From contig JAPEHQ010000013.1 in the NCBI GenBank assembly GCA_027405735.1, forward strand, positions 868,001 to 932,000: DNA of 64,000 bases, given 5' to 3'. Position 1 is the first letter of the stretch, and every line of letters begins with the position of its first letter. Below, in pieces: positions 33,830-46,259 of the stretch. The position numbers were made by a program, and so were the translations under genes. The notes beneath the pieces were generated by a model that saw only the letters and a program-made list of their open reading frames with translations, had not been told where the DNA came from and did no database searches. The stretch is from Mucor racemosus. Lineage: Eukaryota > Mucoromycota > Mucoromycetes > Mucorales > Mucoraceae.

Positions 33830-35353
33830 ATGTCTGGTTCACTTCCTGCACTCGCTGCCAATATCCAAAAGCCTGCTGGTACCCCTATCGATCCCAATGA
33901 TGCTCAAAAAGTTAAACTCTTTCAACCATTTCACCAAAAATCAGTTATTTTGCATAACCGTTTAGGCGTTTCGCCAATGTGTATGTATAGTGCTGCTGAT
34001 GGACATTTGAACGATTTTCATATTTTGCACTGTAGGTAAACATTTTATATTTCAAAATACATAAAATGCTAAACATTGCATCTTAGATGGTTCTTTGGCT
34101 TTAAAGGGTCCAGGATTAGTTATCATTGAAGCATCAGCCGTTGTTCCAGAAGGTAAGACATGACGATTACCCCATACCTACGTCAGTAACCATAATACAA
34201 TAATACAATATATAGGCCGTATTACACCACAAGATTCTGGTTTGTGGAACGACTCACAGATCAATGATTTAAAGCGAGTTGCCGATGTTATAAAGTCGCA
34301 AGGTAGTACAGCAGGTCTTCAAATCGCTCATGCAGGCCGTAAAGCATCCATGTCTCCTCCTTTTAAAGGTGATTACCTTGAAGCTGAAGTTGATGGAGGT
34401 TGGCCTAACTCTGTTGTTGGCCCATCCGATAATGCGTATGCTCCCCATTATGCAAAACCTCATGCTTTGACTGTTCAAGAAATCAAACAGCTTGTTCAAT
34501 CTTTTGCTGATGCTGCTGTTCGTGCAGATAAAGCTGGTATCGAATTATTGGAAGTCCATGCTGCTCATGGGTAAATTTGTTATATTTGTATATTTGTTCA
34601 ATCACTCATTCTTGTGAATGTTGGAATAGATACTTGCTCAGTAGTTTCTTCTCTGGTAATTCAAACAAACGAACTGATGAGTATGGTGGAAGCTTTGAAA
34701 ATCGTATAAGATTTGGTAAGATTAAACTTTGTTTTGTTTGCATGTCTATAAACCTTAAAAACTAATCGTATCAAAAAAACCTAGGTCTTGAGGTTGTTCA
34801 AGCTGTTCGTGCAGTTTGGCCTACTGATAAACCTCTTTGGGTTCGTATCTCTTGTGCAGAATATGTTAATCCTGAGCCTATGGGCCAAGATCCTAATGGT
34901 TGGGACATCTATCAATCTTGCAGATTGGCTAAAGAATTCAAGAAATTGGGCGTCGATGTAGTTGATTGTTCCAGTGGTGGTAAGATTTGGATTTAAATTA
35001 ACTTTAGCAAATGTATTGATTGGGAATGTTTGTGATTAGGTAATATTCAAGGAGTCAAATATCCTAGTAGTCCCATGTATCAAGTCCAATTCTCTGAGTC
35101 CATCAAGAGAGAAGCAGGTATTCAAACTGCCGCTGTAGGCCTCATTGTAGAAGGAACAGATGCTGAACAAATCCTTGAAAAAGGTCAAGCTGATTACATT
35201 TTAGCAGCACGTGAGTTTTTAAGAGATAGCGCATTTGTATTAGTTTCTGCGCAAGCATTAAATGTAAATATTACATGGCCTCAACAGTATTCTTGGGCTG
35301 TCAAGAAGGCTCGTCGTCATAATATTACAAAAATTGACGATTCAAGACATTGA
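33830..35353 (+). CDS. Old Yellow Enzyme family NADH:flavin oxidoreductase (YqjM-like)
   Basis: Six exons, 33830-34031, 34087-34152, 34216-34570, 34630-34715, 34785-34979 and 35040-35353, give 405 residues in continuous phase. This is the FMN-binding TIM barrel of the Old Yellow Enzyme family. Landmarks are the first strand NRLGVSPMCMYSA with the Cys typical of the YqjM class, HYGSLALKGPGLVIIEA, LQIAHAGRKA (active-site His), LLEVHAAHGYLLSSFFS, NKRTDEYGGSFENR, and LIVEGTDAEQILEKGQADY near the phosphate site. These enzymes reduce electron-poor alkenes (enones, oxidised lipids) with NAD(P)H and contribute to detoxification. There is no targeting sequence, so it is likely cytosolic. The Cys in the first loop and the length put it nearer the thermophilic-like/YqjM group than yeast Oye2. 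A TATA box precedes the gene, fitting inducible expression. Confidence 0.92.
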
Positions 35354-35602
35354 AATGCTGACAAAATGTCAAGCATCACATAGATAGCTTTTTTTGCATA
35401 ATAAAACTTGTTAAACTGAAACATATTTGTCCACTACAAGCAAATCAAAAGGATATGTCTTTGATCTTTCTACATCTCCCTTGTATTAAAAAGTGAGAAC
35501 CCTGTTTTTCATTTGTTTCATCGAATAGAAGCTTATATATAATACTTTCATTCTCAAATGTTAGTATTCTCTACTCTTTTTTTTTTCTATCAATTTCATA
35601 AT

Positions 35603-36550
35603 ATGCGTATTGCTTTTTCATCTGTAGCATTAAGCATTCTTTTAGGTTTAAAAGCCATTGGTGCTCAGCAACAGCAACAAGATCCCAATAGCAATAATAA
35701 TAATAATGTTACGATCTTGCAAGCATTGAACAATACAAATAGTCCTGCACTTAAATTTGTTGAATTCTTGCAATCATCTCCAGATTATCAATCAATTTTG
35801 GATATTTTGAATGATCCTTCCAGTAATGTCACTCTTTTTGTTCCATCAGATCAAGTATACTATGAAGCTACTGGTCAGCAACCTCCTGCTCCTGTTCCAG
35901 CTCCAATTGGCAATACTACAACTGGCACAAATAGTACAACTGGAACAAATAGTACAACTGGAACAAATAGTACAGCTTCTTCTACTAGTGCTGCTATTGG
36001 TAGAGGTGGTAGTGCTTCCTCAACTGCTACTGCTCCTGCCAGTTCTTCTTCTTCTGATGGTGGTGGCGGTCTGGCTGGTCTTTTGTCTTCCATCTTGGCT
36101 GGTCAATCCTCTTCCGCTGCTCAACCTGTACAGCCAACAGCAGCTCCTGCAACTACTGGTGTTGCCCAAATCAACCCTAAAAACATGGCTAGATATGTCA
36201 AGGTACCTAATGCTGAGGTAGCTCAACCTTATGAACATTTGGCTTCTACTTCTGATGCTGAGGAGCATCATTCTTTGGTAATGAGAGCACTTCTTGTTGA
36301 TGAACAACAAAGCAATGGTAGTGATTGGGAATCTTTAACTACTGACGCTCCTTTTGCTGACCAATTTGACTTTACTGATCTCCTTAATTATCATTTGGTC
36401 AATGGTTCCATTCAATTGAATGACACTCAAAATGCTACAATCATTCTTAATACTTTCTTGACCAATGAAACAGTTGATAAATTGGGTTATGGTTTACCTT
36501 TGCTTCTTCAACAACAACAAGATCAAAGTCAAAATCAAAGTCAACAACAA

Positions 36551-36581
<31 letters not shown>

Positions 36582-37648
36582 ATCAAGATCAAGGTCAAGG
36601 TCAAGGTCAAGGTGAAGATCAAGGTCAAAATCAAACAGAAGTACGTTGGCAACAATTACAGCAACAAGGCGATGGTGCTTCCAACTCATCTAGCGCTGGA
36701 GGTAACTGGACTGTAGGTAGTGGTCTTGGTACAGATGCCAATATTTTGACAAATGAAACTATTCAAGCTTCAAACGGTATGGTTTATATTATTGATAAGA
36801 GTAAGTATATTATATGTTTCAACTTTTCACATTACAAATGATTAATTAATCCGATTCTTGATTTAGTTTTGGTACCTCCTGTTAGCCCCACTGAATCAGT
36901 GAATACAATCAAAAACGCTTCTTTCTTTGAATGGTTGTTGACAAAATCAGGCGAAAATAGTACCTTGGATAACACATCCAATGTAAGTTTTTCTATACAA
37001 TATCTAAATGAATATTTTGTTAATTATCATAAATATTTAGATCACTATTTTCGTTCCTATCAACGAAGCATTGGAAAACTTGGATTTCACTGAATTGAAT
37101 AACGAAACTCTTGAAGGTGCTATTAAGGCTCACATTGTTCCCGGTGTCTACTACACTACTAATTTGACAAGTGATCCTACTACCGTTGAATCAGTTGGTG
37201 GAACTAACATTAGCTTAACCAACTCTGATCCTACTAATAATAACAGTGTTACCGGTATGAAAAAGCCATTTAATCTATATCCACAGAATTGAATCTAATC
37301 CTATCTCAATTAGTTAATGATGCTCATATTGTTAAAGCCAACGTTCTCTTGAACAATGGTGTTATGCATTTGATCGATAGCAGTAAGTTGAATTAATCAC
37401 ATAACCCCCTCCCTCCCCCCTTTTTTCTTACTAATTTTGTTTGCTTTGTAGTTTTGAACTTCCCTACTGTTGAATCTCCAAATGGAAATGACAACGGTAC
37501 TGATGATGGAAATTCCACTGACTCCGGTCCTTTCCCTGCTCCTCAAACATCTGCTGAATCTATGGCTATTACATCAGCCATGCCAATGACAGGAAGTGCT
37601 TTTGCTTTACTTCTTTGTACTGTTTACGCATACTTATTTTCCATGTAG
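35603..37648 (+). CDS. Secreted fasciclin (FAS1) domain protein, probably GPI-anchored
   Basis: Five exons, 35603-36800, 36867-36982, 37041-37254, 37287-37382 and 37452-37648, give 606 residues. A signal peptide (MRIAFSSVALSILLGLKAIG) was used to choose the start at 35603 over an in-frame ATG at 35558. There are two FAS1 domains. The first (VTLFVPSDQVYYEA ... LLNYHLVNGSIQL ... NGMVYIIDK) is expanded by Ser/Thr/Ala-rich and Gln-Gly hexanucleotide-repeat insertions. The second (ITIFVPINEALENL ... IKAHIVPGVYYT ... NNGVMHLID) is more compact. Many N-x-S/T sites and a hydrophobic C terminus (SAFALLLCTVYAYLF) after a Ser/Pro-rich spacer fit a GPI-anchored cell-wall or adhesion protein. The intron 37255-37286 is only 32 nt, yet it is required to avoid a stop and to restore the second FAS1 domain. 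Confidence 0.85.
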
Positions 37649-37866
37649 ATAACGCAATACTTTTTTAATTCAACCTTTTAAATATTGCATACAACGCAAT
37701 ACATCAATATTTTCATTTATCATTACAATATGACAATATATTATATATTTAATTAAATTAATTAATAAATAACTTTTCGTAAATAATTAATATTTTCCAA
37801 GAATTTACGTAAATTCTGCAATTTCGCATAATAGTTTGAACTGTGATATTTCTTAAAAATTCGATA

Positions 37867-38121
37867 ATGAAATTTTTTTTGAAAATCTGTATTATGTTTA
37901 TATGGTCTCTATTTGCCTTTATGAATTTATCTGATCAGTCTTCCAAATGCGATCAAGACGCAATAATATTGAAGTTATTGGAATTGCTCTCTGAACTAGA
38001 GCAAATGCACCCTATTACAACAAACCGAAATGAAATGTTAACTTTACTGATTCTTTGCCAAATAAATGAATTAAGATATAGAATACAACGAAATTGTTGT
38101 TTCATACACTTTTTGCATTAG
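37867..38121 (+). CDS. Possible small secreted protein
   Basis: Open frame of 84 codons beginning MKFFLKICIMFIWSLFAF, a good signal-peptide shape, then a short amphipathic helix-rich mature part (LKLLELLSELEQM, LLILCQINELRYRIQRN) with three cysteines. It lies at the left edge of the repeat island, has no introns, and matches no family I know. The chance of a random ORF in AT-rich DNA is appreciable. Confidence 0.3.
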   Translation: MKFFLKICIMFIWSLFAFMNLSDQSSKCDQDAIILKLLELLSELEQMHPITTNRNEMLTLLILCQINELRYRIQRNCCFIHFLH

Positions 38122-38199
38122 TTTGGAGCTCAAATTTGGTCGAAGCTATTTCTTAAATCAAATAGCTTCGCATATACCGTAGTAAAAACAGCTCTGTTT

Positions 38200-41100
38200 G
38201 GGAGGCCATTAAGATTGCCAAAACTCATCAAAATACGAATTCTAACACATTTCACAGTGCCGTAGAGCTAGAGCAAGTGGTTTTTTATCTAAGCTATCAA
38301 ATTAGTGCTTTATAACATTGCTTACTGATATAGTAAATGTAGTTTAAGAGTAGAAAAACTGTCTGTCATATCATACATTCATTGAAAAAATTGCAAAATC
38401 TAGCCCGCAGGGCGACGCCATAATTGAGCCTGGCGAGATCGAACGGATGGGTCTCTTAATATTATGATATATCTAAGTTTTAAATGAAAAAAGTTGTTTT
38501 TTCCAGCTTTTTCTTATATTTAACTACGTATAGTCTGAAAATTCGGTTTTTTTAGCGGGCATTTTTGGGGACTCATTTTACCCTTACCAACACTCATGAT
38601 TTTGATCAAAAAACAGAAAAATCAAATTTTGATACCAAAATCAACGTTTAAATATACTATATTGTGAGAGCAAATTGCAGCTATAACTAATACGCATTTC
38701 ATAAAAACTTAATATTAAAAGTTAAGTAATGAAACTTTGCACTTTTGGCCCAAAAACGGTTTTTTGATTAAAGGATTTTCATGTAATATTTTGCAATAAA
38801 AATGTTTGTTATTTTTTATTGAGCAGATAGAACGCTAAATTCTGAATATGTGTATATTTTTGTTTTTATATTTGGTAAAATAATTAACTCTAGATTTGCA
38901 AAATCAGAAAAAAAAAATTAAAAAATGTCAAAATTGATGATCTGGGCAAGAATAATTTTCAAAATTAATATTCCACTTATAAGCTTTGTGAGTTTTAAAA
39001 ATAAGAGATTTTATAATACATGAGAACTTTTTCAAGAATTAATAATCCTGTACCCACTTGATTCAAGCTTATTACTGTGAATGTTTATACATGTTAATAT
39101 TGTGTGGTAGTTTATTTAATGATAATATAGTCTTACTTTACAATTACCGCGCTAAAGGTGATTTACATTGAGTTTTAGTCTTACCTCTCCAGTATTATAA
39201 ATTATAAACATAACCATGGCCATCACTGGAACCTATTATTACCACCTTTTTGCCCTCTGTGTCCCAAGCCAATTTATTCACTGCCATGCCTCACCAGAAC
39301 CAACTTAAGTACGTACAAATGGTTCCTCGGCATTTGCATTAAAATTTTATAAATCAAATTGACTGATTCCATCTACAACAGTATCAAACGTATCGTCAGC
39401 CCGCCTTATGATAAATGCCAATCTAAAATCAGAAACATCCTATTGTCATTTTTATAAGCTATAAAAAGCTTGATTTTTAATAATACAGCAATCAGTAAAT
39501 AAAAAACAAGATGATACTAATATCATATGGTGAGTATTTAACATCCAAGTAAGTTTGATAAAGCATGCTTTTAAAATCTTTCTTAAAAATCCTGAGGCAA
39601 ATACAACATCTTGGTCCTGTAATTTCTATCCATCGAAATGTTATGATTTTTACTACATAATGAATGTACCTTTTATCAACGTTGACCTCGATGCACATTG
39701 GGTATCAGTTTTTTACCATTCGTATTTTCTCTAATTCATTAATATTCAGTCATATTTAACGACAATGATTTGTAGCATTAAAGTATTATACGTTATCACC
39801 TTCTACAGTATTAATGCATCTCACAATTTATTGACTACGACATTCATTGAAATGCAAACTCTTGATATCGGATATAAAAGACTCCTAGCGTACCAAGTTT
39901 AATTCAATAATTACCAAAAACGCTTGGACCTCAATTATGACACAATGTTATTTTATCCCAGCAGTTAATCAATCAAGTAGCTATTAAATCAACATCCAAA
40001 CTCCTTTAGCGCAGCATTGAAACAAGACAATTCACCAGCTGTGCAAGAACGGTTAAATTATAATTAATCCATTTCAATCCATCGATTACTATCAAACAGA
40101 TCTAATGGTTCAATATTGTCTTAAATTACATCTCAGAATCTCAGTGTCAAATCAATATAATAGGCCATATTTTTACTGTATATCTAAATAAACGATATAT
40201 TGTTTTTATTATACAGTCGAAGAACTGATTCATTACTGATTCTTTTTTAATTGTATTCTTTTTAAAGTATTACTCATCAAACCTGAAAATATACGACAAT
40301 GTGCACCTTGTCATCTTTTTAGCCATATTCAGTAGGTACAACGGCACAACAGCTCAGGCTATAGTGTGCAGCCCACCTTCTGAGCACCACAACGAAATAA
40401 TCTTGCGCAGCACAGGTCGGCCGCAATGACTAATTTTGGTGACATACAACAAATTTTATCAAAATGGGTAAGCTCCAGCCAAGGTTTTGAGGCTTTGCAT
40501 TTTTCATCTTGTAGCCAGTTTTCGACAATATTCATTAATCTAGTAATAACAGCTTGATAAACTACCACGCAAACTAACATTAATTTGAATAATGATGCAA
40601 AAAGGGCCAGCTTAAAATTGAGAACCGCATTTGAAATGAAAATAAGTCGAGAAAATACTAAGGTATTGCAATAATGGTTATTAAGTAAAGTCTAGATTAT
40701 TTTTCATTCTCAACCAGGATATCTAGGTTTTGGATGGCTGTAAAGACTTTTTTAGTTTTTTATAAATTTTGTGAGAGTATTTTTTCTGTTATAGAGATCC
40801 ATGAAGGGATGCCTGGTATGCAAAGCTACAGCCATAGGATAGTACTCATTAGTGTCTATCCAACGAATTTTATCTCGTCAAAAAATATTGATTTTCCGTC
40901 GAGAAACTTGAGATTGAATAATTGATTTTTGATGATACAAAAAAGAATCCATTTTGGACGAGGATATACAAGGATAAATTTTCGCCGACCAAAAAAAATG
41001 ATCAAAAAAAATTAATATCCCCACGAAACATAGAGCTACAGTTACGTATAAATACTCATTTTGTAGATAATTTTGTTGCGCATAATCTGAAAATAAAATA

Positions 41101-41890
41101 TTTTAGGGTTGCATTTGAATGAAGGGTACTTTTTGATCAAAAACCGTTAAAATTTGACACTAAATTTACTAGAGATTTTATGAGAAAAACATTTTCAAAA
41201 CCTACACAGATCGATTTAGAATTAAAAACTGAATCCAAGATATTTAATATGCTAGTTCAACTTACTATGCATTTTTTTGAGTAATTAAACACACAAGGTT
41301 TTTTTTGGATTTTTTTGAATTTTTTTTCCATTTGAACACTTTTTGGATTCAAGCTCAGTTGCATGTGCATATCTGATTATACAATTTTATATAGTGATAT
41401 TCAAAATCGGAGCGTGCCCCCATTTCAATAGATAATCAGGAAATATAAAATGTAGGGCTATACTTGATATGCTACAGAATATTGACAAAAGACTTATTTC
41501 TATTCATGTTGATTTCTCAGCGAGTATAAAGGCTTCAAAAGTGAAACACTTGCTTTTACCCCGCTTAAGAAATCAATCTAAGTTGTCAAATATGATAGTA
41601 TACAATGAAGAAATTGAAGCTAGAAACAAAGGTATCTTTTTGTACACATTTTTGAGAAAGATACCTCCACGAAATATCAGTATTTTTTTTAAAAAAAAAA
41701 AAAAAAAATCTAGATTGGGTCTGAGAGAGCTTAACGAGGTCGATGACATGAATGTAAAAAAAAATTTCAAAAAACTGACAGAAAAATAAAGGTGCTCAAA
41801 AAATATGTATACTATCATATGTGTTATGGAGCGTTTCAAAACAAGTAAGTTTTACTATTATTAGAAAGTGTCAGTAAAGCTTATTCTTTT
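38200..41890 (+). repeat. Repeat-island copy A (long dispersed element)
   Basis: 38200-40275 is repeated, inverted, at 47070-49130. The part from about 39300 to 39780 is almost base-for-base identical, and the outer 300 bp are diverged. 39790-41580 is repeated, direct, at 50184-52725. So A appears to be the most complete copy. It carries no intact long ORF. The short frames at 39492-39698, 40359-40580 and 40922-41122 recur in other copies only because the DNA is duplicated. The right part (41345-41575) also matches the fragment at 25078-25330. Confidence 0.8.
39185..39422 (-). pseudogene. Decayed exon of a dynein intermediate chain gene (arm A)
   Basis: Reverse complement of the copy at 47916-48153 and exactly the same length (238 nt). 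See that entry for the protein landmarks. It is interrupted by the same stops, so the decay preceded the duplication of the arms. Confidence 0.6.
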
Positions 41891-42484
41891 GCAAAGATTT
41901 GAAGCCTCAACGTAGTGGAACCTTTTAATCTAAGGAAAACAGGTTTTTTTTTATAGCCGTGCCTTGATCATTCAAAATAATCTTTAATCAGTGAGATCAA
42001 GATTGTATGTTATTCATAGGCTCACTGTGCATTAAGTCTAACTTCAAAATTTAATTTTAAACTATTATTTGATTTTATAAAAAATTTCAAGGACTATCTG
42101 AAACAAGTGATACAGAATAGTTTAAAATTTGAACACGTACGAGTTTTTATTTCTCCATTTCCACAGCAACTCAGACAGCTAAACCTTTTGCAATTCTGTT
42201 AACCAACATTAAAAGTACCTGCTGTTACAACGGGAGGTCATTTGGATCCCTATCCGTCGAGAACGAGTGAGCTCACTGACCTTCATACAAAGCATAAATA
42301 GAAGATAATCAACTTTTTGTTCAAACCTATCGAATGCACAATACCTCATGGAAGCTGATACTGTATCTAAAATGCTTTTAATAAATATGCATATCTATGT
42401 CCATGTGGAGTCGCAGCTTACTTGGATCAGTATTTATAGATGCCTTATTTAAATTGTTTTCAATAAAAGTGTGCAACAAAATAT
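41891..42484. other. Repeat-derived or anonymous AT-rich DNA
   Basis: No gene was seen. Lies between two blocks that both match the repeat at 11340-12660. Confidence 0.35.
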
Positions 42485-42830
42485 AGGTGCACTTCGGCGA
42501 TTATTTTCTCAACACACAGTAGGTTGTGGAAGTTGCCATTCAACATCATTATGTGGAAGATAATGCGTACCAAACTCTCGTGCAAATTTGGAAGTTACTT
42601 GGATTGAAGTTCCTCAAGATACGGTTTTGTTGCCACTTGAATTTTGGATGGTTTCAGATGGTTCTCGGATAATTTTCAAAACTTTTCGCCCAATATTGAG
42701 TCAAATTCAGTTAAATTCTCAAAATAGATGTATCTTGTCTCTATAGGCCATTAATTTCTCTCCCGAAATAAAATTGCTAATATATACCGCTCTCTAAAGC
42801 AATGATTTCTATAACACAGATGATTGTATT
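42485..42830 (+). repeat. Repeat block shared with 11355-11560
   Basis: GGTGCACTTCGGCGATTATT, CTCAACACACAGTAGGTTGTG and following bases match 11355 onward. Homology fades after about 42700. Confidence 0.6.
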
Positions 42831-43308
42831 TACAGTGTGGTTCAAGTTTATAAACAGCATTTCAATCAAATTGCACAAAAATTTGAAGACGTCATCAATG
42901 GAGCTCAAATTTTAGGGTTTATTCAAAAAACACGATGGCCCCCTGTTTTTTTTTTGTTTTTTTTGACAACCAGGTAAATTTGATGAAGCAAAACCTTATG
43001 GTTTGGTGGAATCACTAGTCTATCTTGTACGTGCCTTATCCGTTGGCTAAGGTCTACTATAGTATCTCGCAAGATAAAGTTTCATACGTAGCTGCTGAAG
43101 GTTTGGTGGGAGTTTTGACGTTAAAGTAACGTCTGGTGCGTGAAATTTTAACGAAGCTTCTATCATAAACTTTCCTAGTATTCTAGGTTTGAGTAAAAGA
43201 AAAACAAGTAAGCTGCTCTTGTTTAACTTTCTTTTAGCTCATCCTGGTACAGGGTTTATTCTATCTGCGTTTGGTTCTTTGGATTGTTTACCTGCGGTTA
43301 TCAGCTGT
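42831..43308. other. Anonymous DNA before the tandem repeat
   Basis: Slightly less AT-rich (GGTTTGGTGGGAGTTTTGACG, AAGTAACGTCTGGTGCGTG). No open frame or motif recognised. Confidence 0.35.
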
Positions 43309-43735
43309 TGTTATCTGATTTTTGACACACCCTTGACCAGGGTTTAAGAGTCGAAATGATTTGAACAAACAGTTGGTAGCTATTGAGCTATCAGCTATTA
43401 GCTATCTGATTTTTGGCACACCCTTGGCCAGGGTTTAAGAGTCGAAATGATTTGAGCTAATAGTTGTTAGCTATTGAGCTATCAGCTATTAGCTATCTGA
43501 TTTTTGGCACACCCTTGGCCAGGGTTTAAGAGTCGAAATAATTTGAACGAACAATTGGTAGCTATTGAGCTATCAGCTATTGGCTATTTTATTTTGGCAC
43601 ACCCTTGGCTAGGGTTTAAGAGTCGAAATGATTTGAGCTAAAAGTTGTTAGCTATTGAGCTATCAGATATTGGCTATTTCATTTTGCACACCCTTGGCCA
43701 GGGTTTAAGAGTCAAAATAATTGGAATTAATAGCT
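43309..43735 (+). repeat. Tandem repeat, ~91-bp unit, ~4.7 copies
   Basis: Units begin at about 43311, 43401, 43493, 43584 and 43674. Each contains CTATCTGATTTTTGGCAC, CCTTGGCCAGGGTTTAAGAG, TCGAAATGATTTGA and GCTATTGAGCTATCAGCTAT. A single diverged unit (TTATCTGATTTTTGATACAC, GGTTTAAGAATCAAAATGA) lies alone at 45818-45890, on the far side of the minisatellite. There are no spacers between units, so this is not a CRISPR array. Confidence 0.85.
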
Positions 43736-43789
43736 GATGCCTCAATTCTGCTATCGCATCTCTTTTTTCTTTAACGTCTGTTCTCTTTT

Positions 43790-45640
43790 TTGCAAGGTCT
43801 GATCTTTCTGGTATGTTTCTAAAACGTAATATATTCTACTTTCTTCTAACCTAATTTTTTTTTTGGATATATTCAATAATCGTTTTTCTGCAATATCTAC
43901 TTCTCTTCTCAAAGATCCAGCACCTTTTTTTTAGCATATCTGGTCTCGTTTCTGCAACATTTGTTATCGTTACTGAGCAATTTGGTCTATCATACGCAAA
44001 CCTGGTCTCTTTCTGTAATATATGGTCATTCTCTTTCAATACCTGGTAACTTTATGTTAACATTGGCTTTTTATTTAGGTTTGGCTTGCCTTTTATTCTA
44101 TCTGTCTGTCCTACTATGGCTTTTCTGGTATCTGGTTTCTCTATATATGCTATTATCTCGTTTCTTGGTTTTTAATGCTGCCGTCTCTCTATGTTCATTC
44201 ACCTCGTCCGTTTCAGCCAACATCTGGCTTTTCATATCCTGTTGTATCAAGTTTTGGTCTACTGGTCTACTCTATGTGGTTCTATCTGACATCGTGCTTT
44301 ATCTATCTGGTTTCTGTTTGTCTTACATGATCCTTGATTCTCCATTCCACCGCTGCCCTAAATCTTTTAATTGCGTGGTGCTTTTTTGTGTATGTCTCGT
44401 CGTGGTTCTTCACTATATCTGGTAGTATTCTGGATATTGTATGTCATTTAAGCAATATCTGGTTTCGATTAATTTACTTCTGGCCTCAACTCAGGTTTAT
44501 ATGGTCTCATTTCATGCTCATCAGATTTCCATTCATGTACTTTCAGTCTCGATTTATCAATGTTTGGTCCTTCTTCAAGTATTTCTGGTTTTACTCCATG
44601 TTTATCTCGTCTCATAACATGCTCTCCTGGTCTCATCTCATGCTCGTCTGGCCCCAATACATTCTCTTCTGGTTTTAACTCGTGCTTATCTGGTTTGAAC
44701 TCATGCTTATTTGGTTTCAATTTAATGCTTATATGGTTTCAATTCATAGTTATCTGGTTTAGGTTTATGCACATCTGGTTTTCTTTCATGCGCTCCTCAT
44801 TTGAAGTAATGCGCATCTTGTATCGTATCATTAGCATCTCGTCTTTCTGGTTTCATCTGGTCTCATTACATGCTTACCTGGTTTCAATGTATGCACATCT
44901 GGTATTGTTTTTTAACATCTGGTTTTCATTTATGCACTGTTGGTCTCAATTTATGTTTATATGGTATAGGTTTATCAATATCTGGTTTTTATTTATGCAC
45001 TTCTGGTCTCACTTAATGCACATCCGTTCTGCCTTTGCCAATGTATAGTCTTTATTTTCATGCACATCTGGTCTGTATTTATGCACTTCTGGTTCCATTT
45101 CATCAATATATTATCTCATTTTATTCTTATCTCGTCTTTAGTTTTGCTCGTCTGGCCTCCATTCATGTTTATCTGTTCTCCATTATTATTTATGCTCGTA
45201 TCAACTCCATTAATTTTTCTCTGGTATTAAGTGGTTTACATCTGGTCTATTTTAATTCTTGCTCATCTGATTTCTATTTATTCACAGTTAATAATGGTTC
45301 ATTCAAGTCTGTTCTCAATTTATTTTTACCTGGATTCCATTTATTCTGGTTTTGTCTCCATCCATTTGTATCTGGTTTCAATGTATACTCATCTGTTTTC
45401 AAGTTATCCTGATGTGGTCAAAATTCATGTTTATCTGGCCTTATTTCATCTTTAACGGGTCTCAATCTATGCTCTTTTGGTATAAAGGTATGCTCTTTTA
45501 TGTTCATCAGTTTTTCAATTAATGCTCATCTCGTCTTACTTCATATTTATCTAGTCTCAATTCATCCCCATCGGGTCTCAATTCGTGTGCTTCTTGTCTC
45601 ATCTCTTTAACTTGTAGTTTCAATTTATGAAAAAGGTATA
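43790..45640 (-). repeat. Decayed 21-bp minisatellite (heptapeptide-coding on minus strand)
   Basis: The plus-strand consensus is about TCTGGTYTCAATTCATGCWCA repeated head to tail with many substitutions and small indels, roughly 80 units. On the minus strand the period is seven codons. The longest surviving frame (44469-44720) reads as heptads of the type HELKPEE, HEMRPGE, HVMRRDK and PELRPEV. The plus-strand frames of up to 162 codons are by-products of the repeat. It could be a dead gene for a highly charged heptad-repeat protein or a purely non-coding minisatellite. Confidence 0.75.
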
Positions 45641-45897
45641 TTATTGAAAACTTAAAAAGTATCGTCAACGTCTGATCCTAATTTGGTATATTTTTCATAA
45701 TTTTGAAGGTTTCTTTTAATATAACGTCTCCAATCAAATGTCTCTGGTCTTGTCTCTCTGGTCTTGTCTTCATTGTTTTTACTTTATTCCATCTAGAAGT
45801 TAAAGCATCTTTTCGTTATCTGATTTTTGATACACCTTACGTAGGTTTAAGAATCAAAATGATTTGATCGAAAAAAAAGCGATAACTTTTACCACCT

Positions 45898-46188
45898 TTA
45901 TTGGGATAGTATCTGTTTTAATGCTATCTTAGTAAATTCGGTTATTATACTCAGTTGTTTGTTTTTGTACAATCGGTAATCCTGAGTCAATTTAATCTGG
46001 TTGCTCTCCATTCGTGGACTTGCGACCTCTCCCCCTTTTAGGGTCTTATAGTCTTCTTTCACGGTAACCGGCTGGAAACTATAGCCCTTTCTGGCAATCG
46101 GAGTCGTATTGATTTCATAGCATCTGCTTGATTTCAGTATCACTTTATAGTATGGTGGTATACAAACTATAAAGTCAAATGGCAACAT
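45898..46188 (-). CDS. Hypothetical ORF in the repeat island
   Basis: Frame of 96 codons from ATG (MLPFDFIVCIPPYYKVIL), open another 20 codons upstream. Composition is more protein-like than its surroundings (TTPIARKGYSFQPVTVKEDY, KTLKGGEVASPRMESNQIKL). I recognise no domain. It could be a fragment of a mobile-element protein or of a captured gene. Confidence 0.3.
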   Translation of the reverse strand: MLPFDFIVCIPPYYKVILKSSRCYEINTTPIARKGYSFQPVTVKEDYKTLKGGEVASPRMESNQIKLTQDYRLYKNKQLSIITEFTKIALKQILSQ

Positions 46189-46259
46189 GTAGATAGACCT
46201 CCTCGTGGTGTTGCTGGAAACGTTATTTTGAACGGCTAACTATCTACTCCATTAAACCA

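Noticed and set aside
36447..36689. Minus-strand frame of alternating Asp-Leu
   Set aside because: Antisense of the CAAGGT hexanucleotide repeat within the fasciclin coding exon.
40359..40580. 73-codon frame conserved in the repeat copies as a possible element protein
   Set aside because: In copy C the same frame is broken by an extra base, so conservation reflects recent duplication rather than selection.
43309..43735. CRISPR-like regular array
   Set aside because: Units are contiguous, about 91 bp, without unique spacers, and no cas genes are present. It is an ordinary tandem repeat.
44560..45048. 162-codon plus-strand frame, with neighbours at 43961-44425 and 45035-45412
   Set aside because: All lie inside the 21-bp minisatellite, whose unit lacks stops in this frame. 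The protein is a low-complexity by-product.
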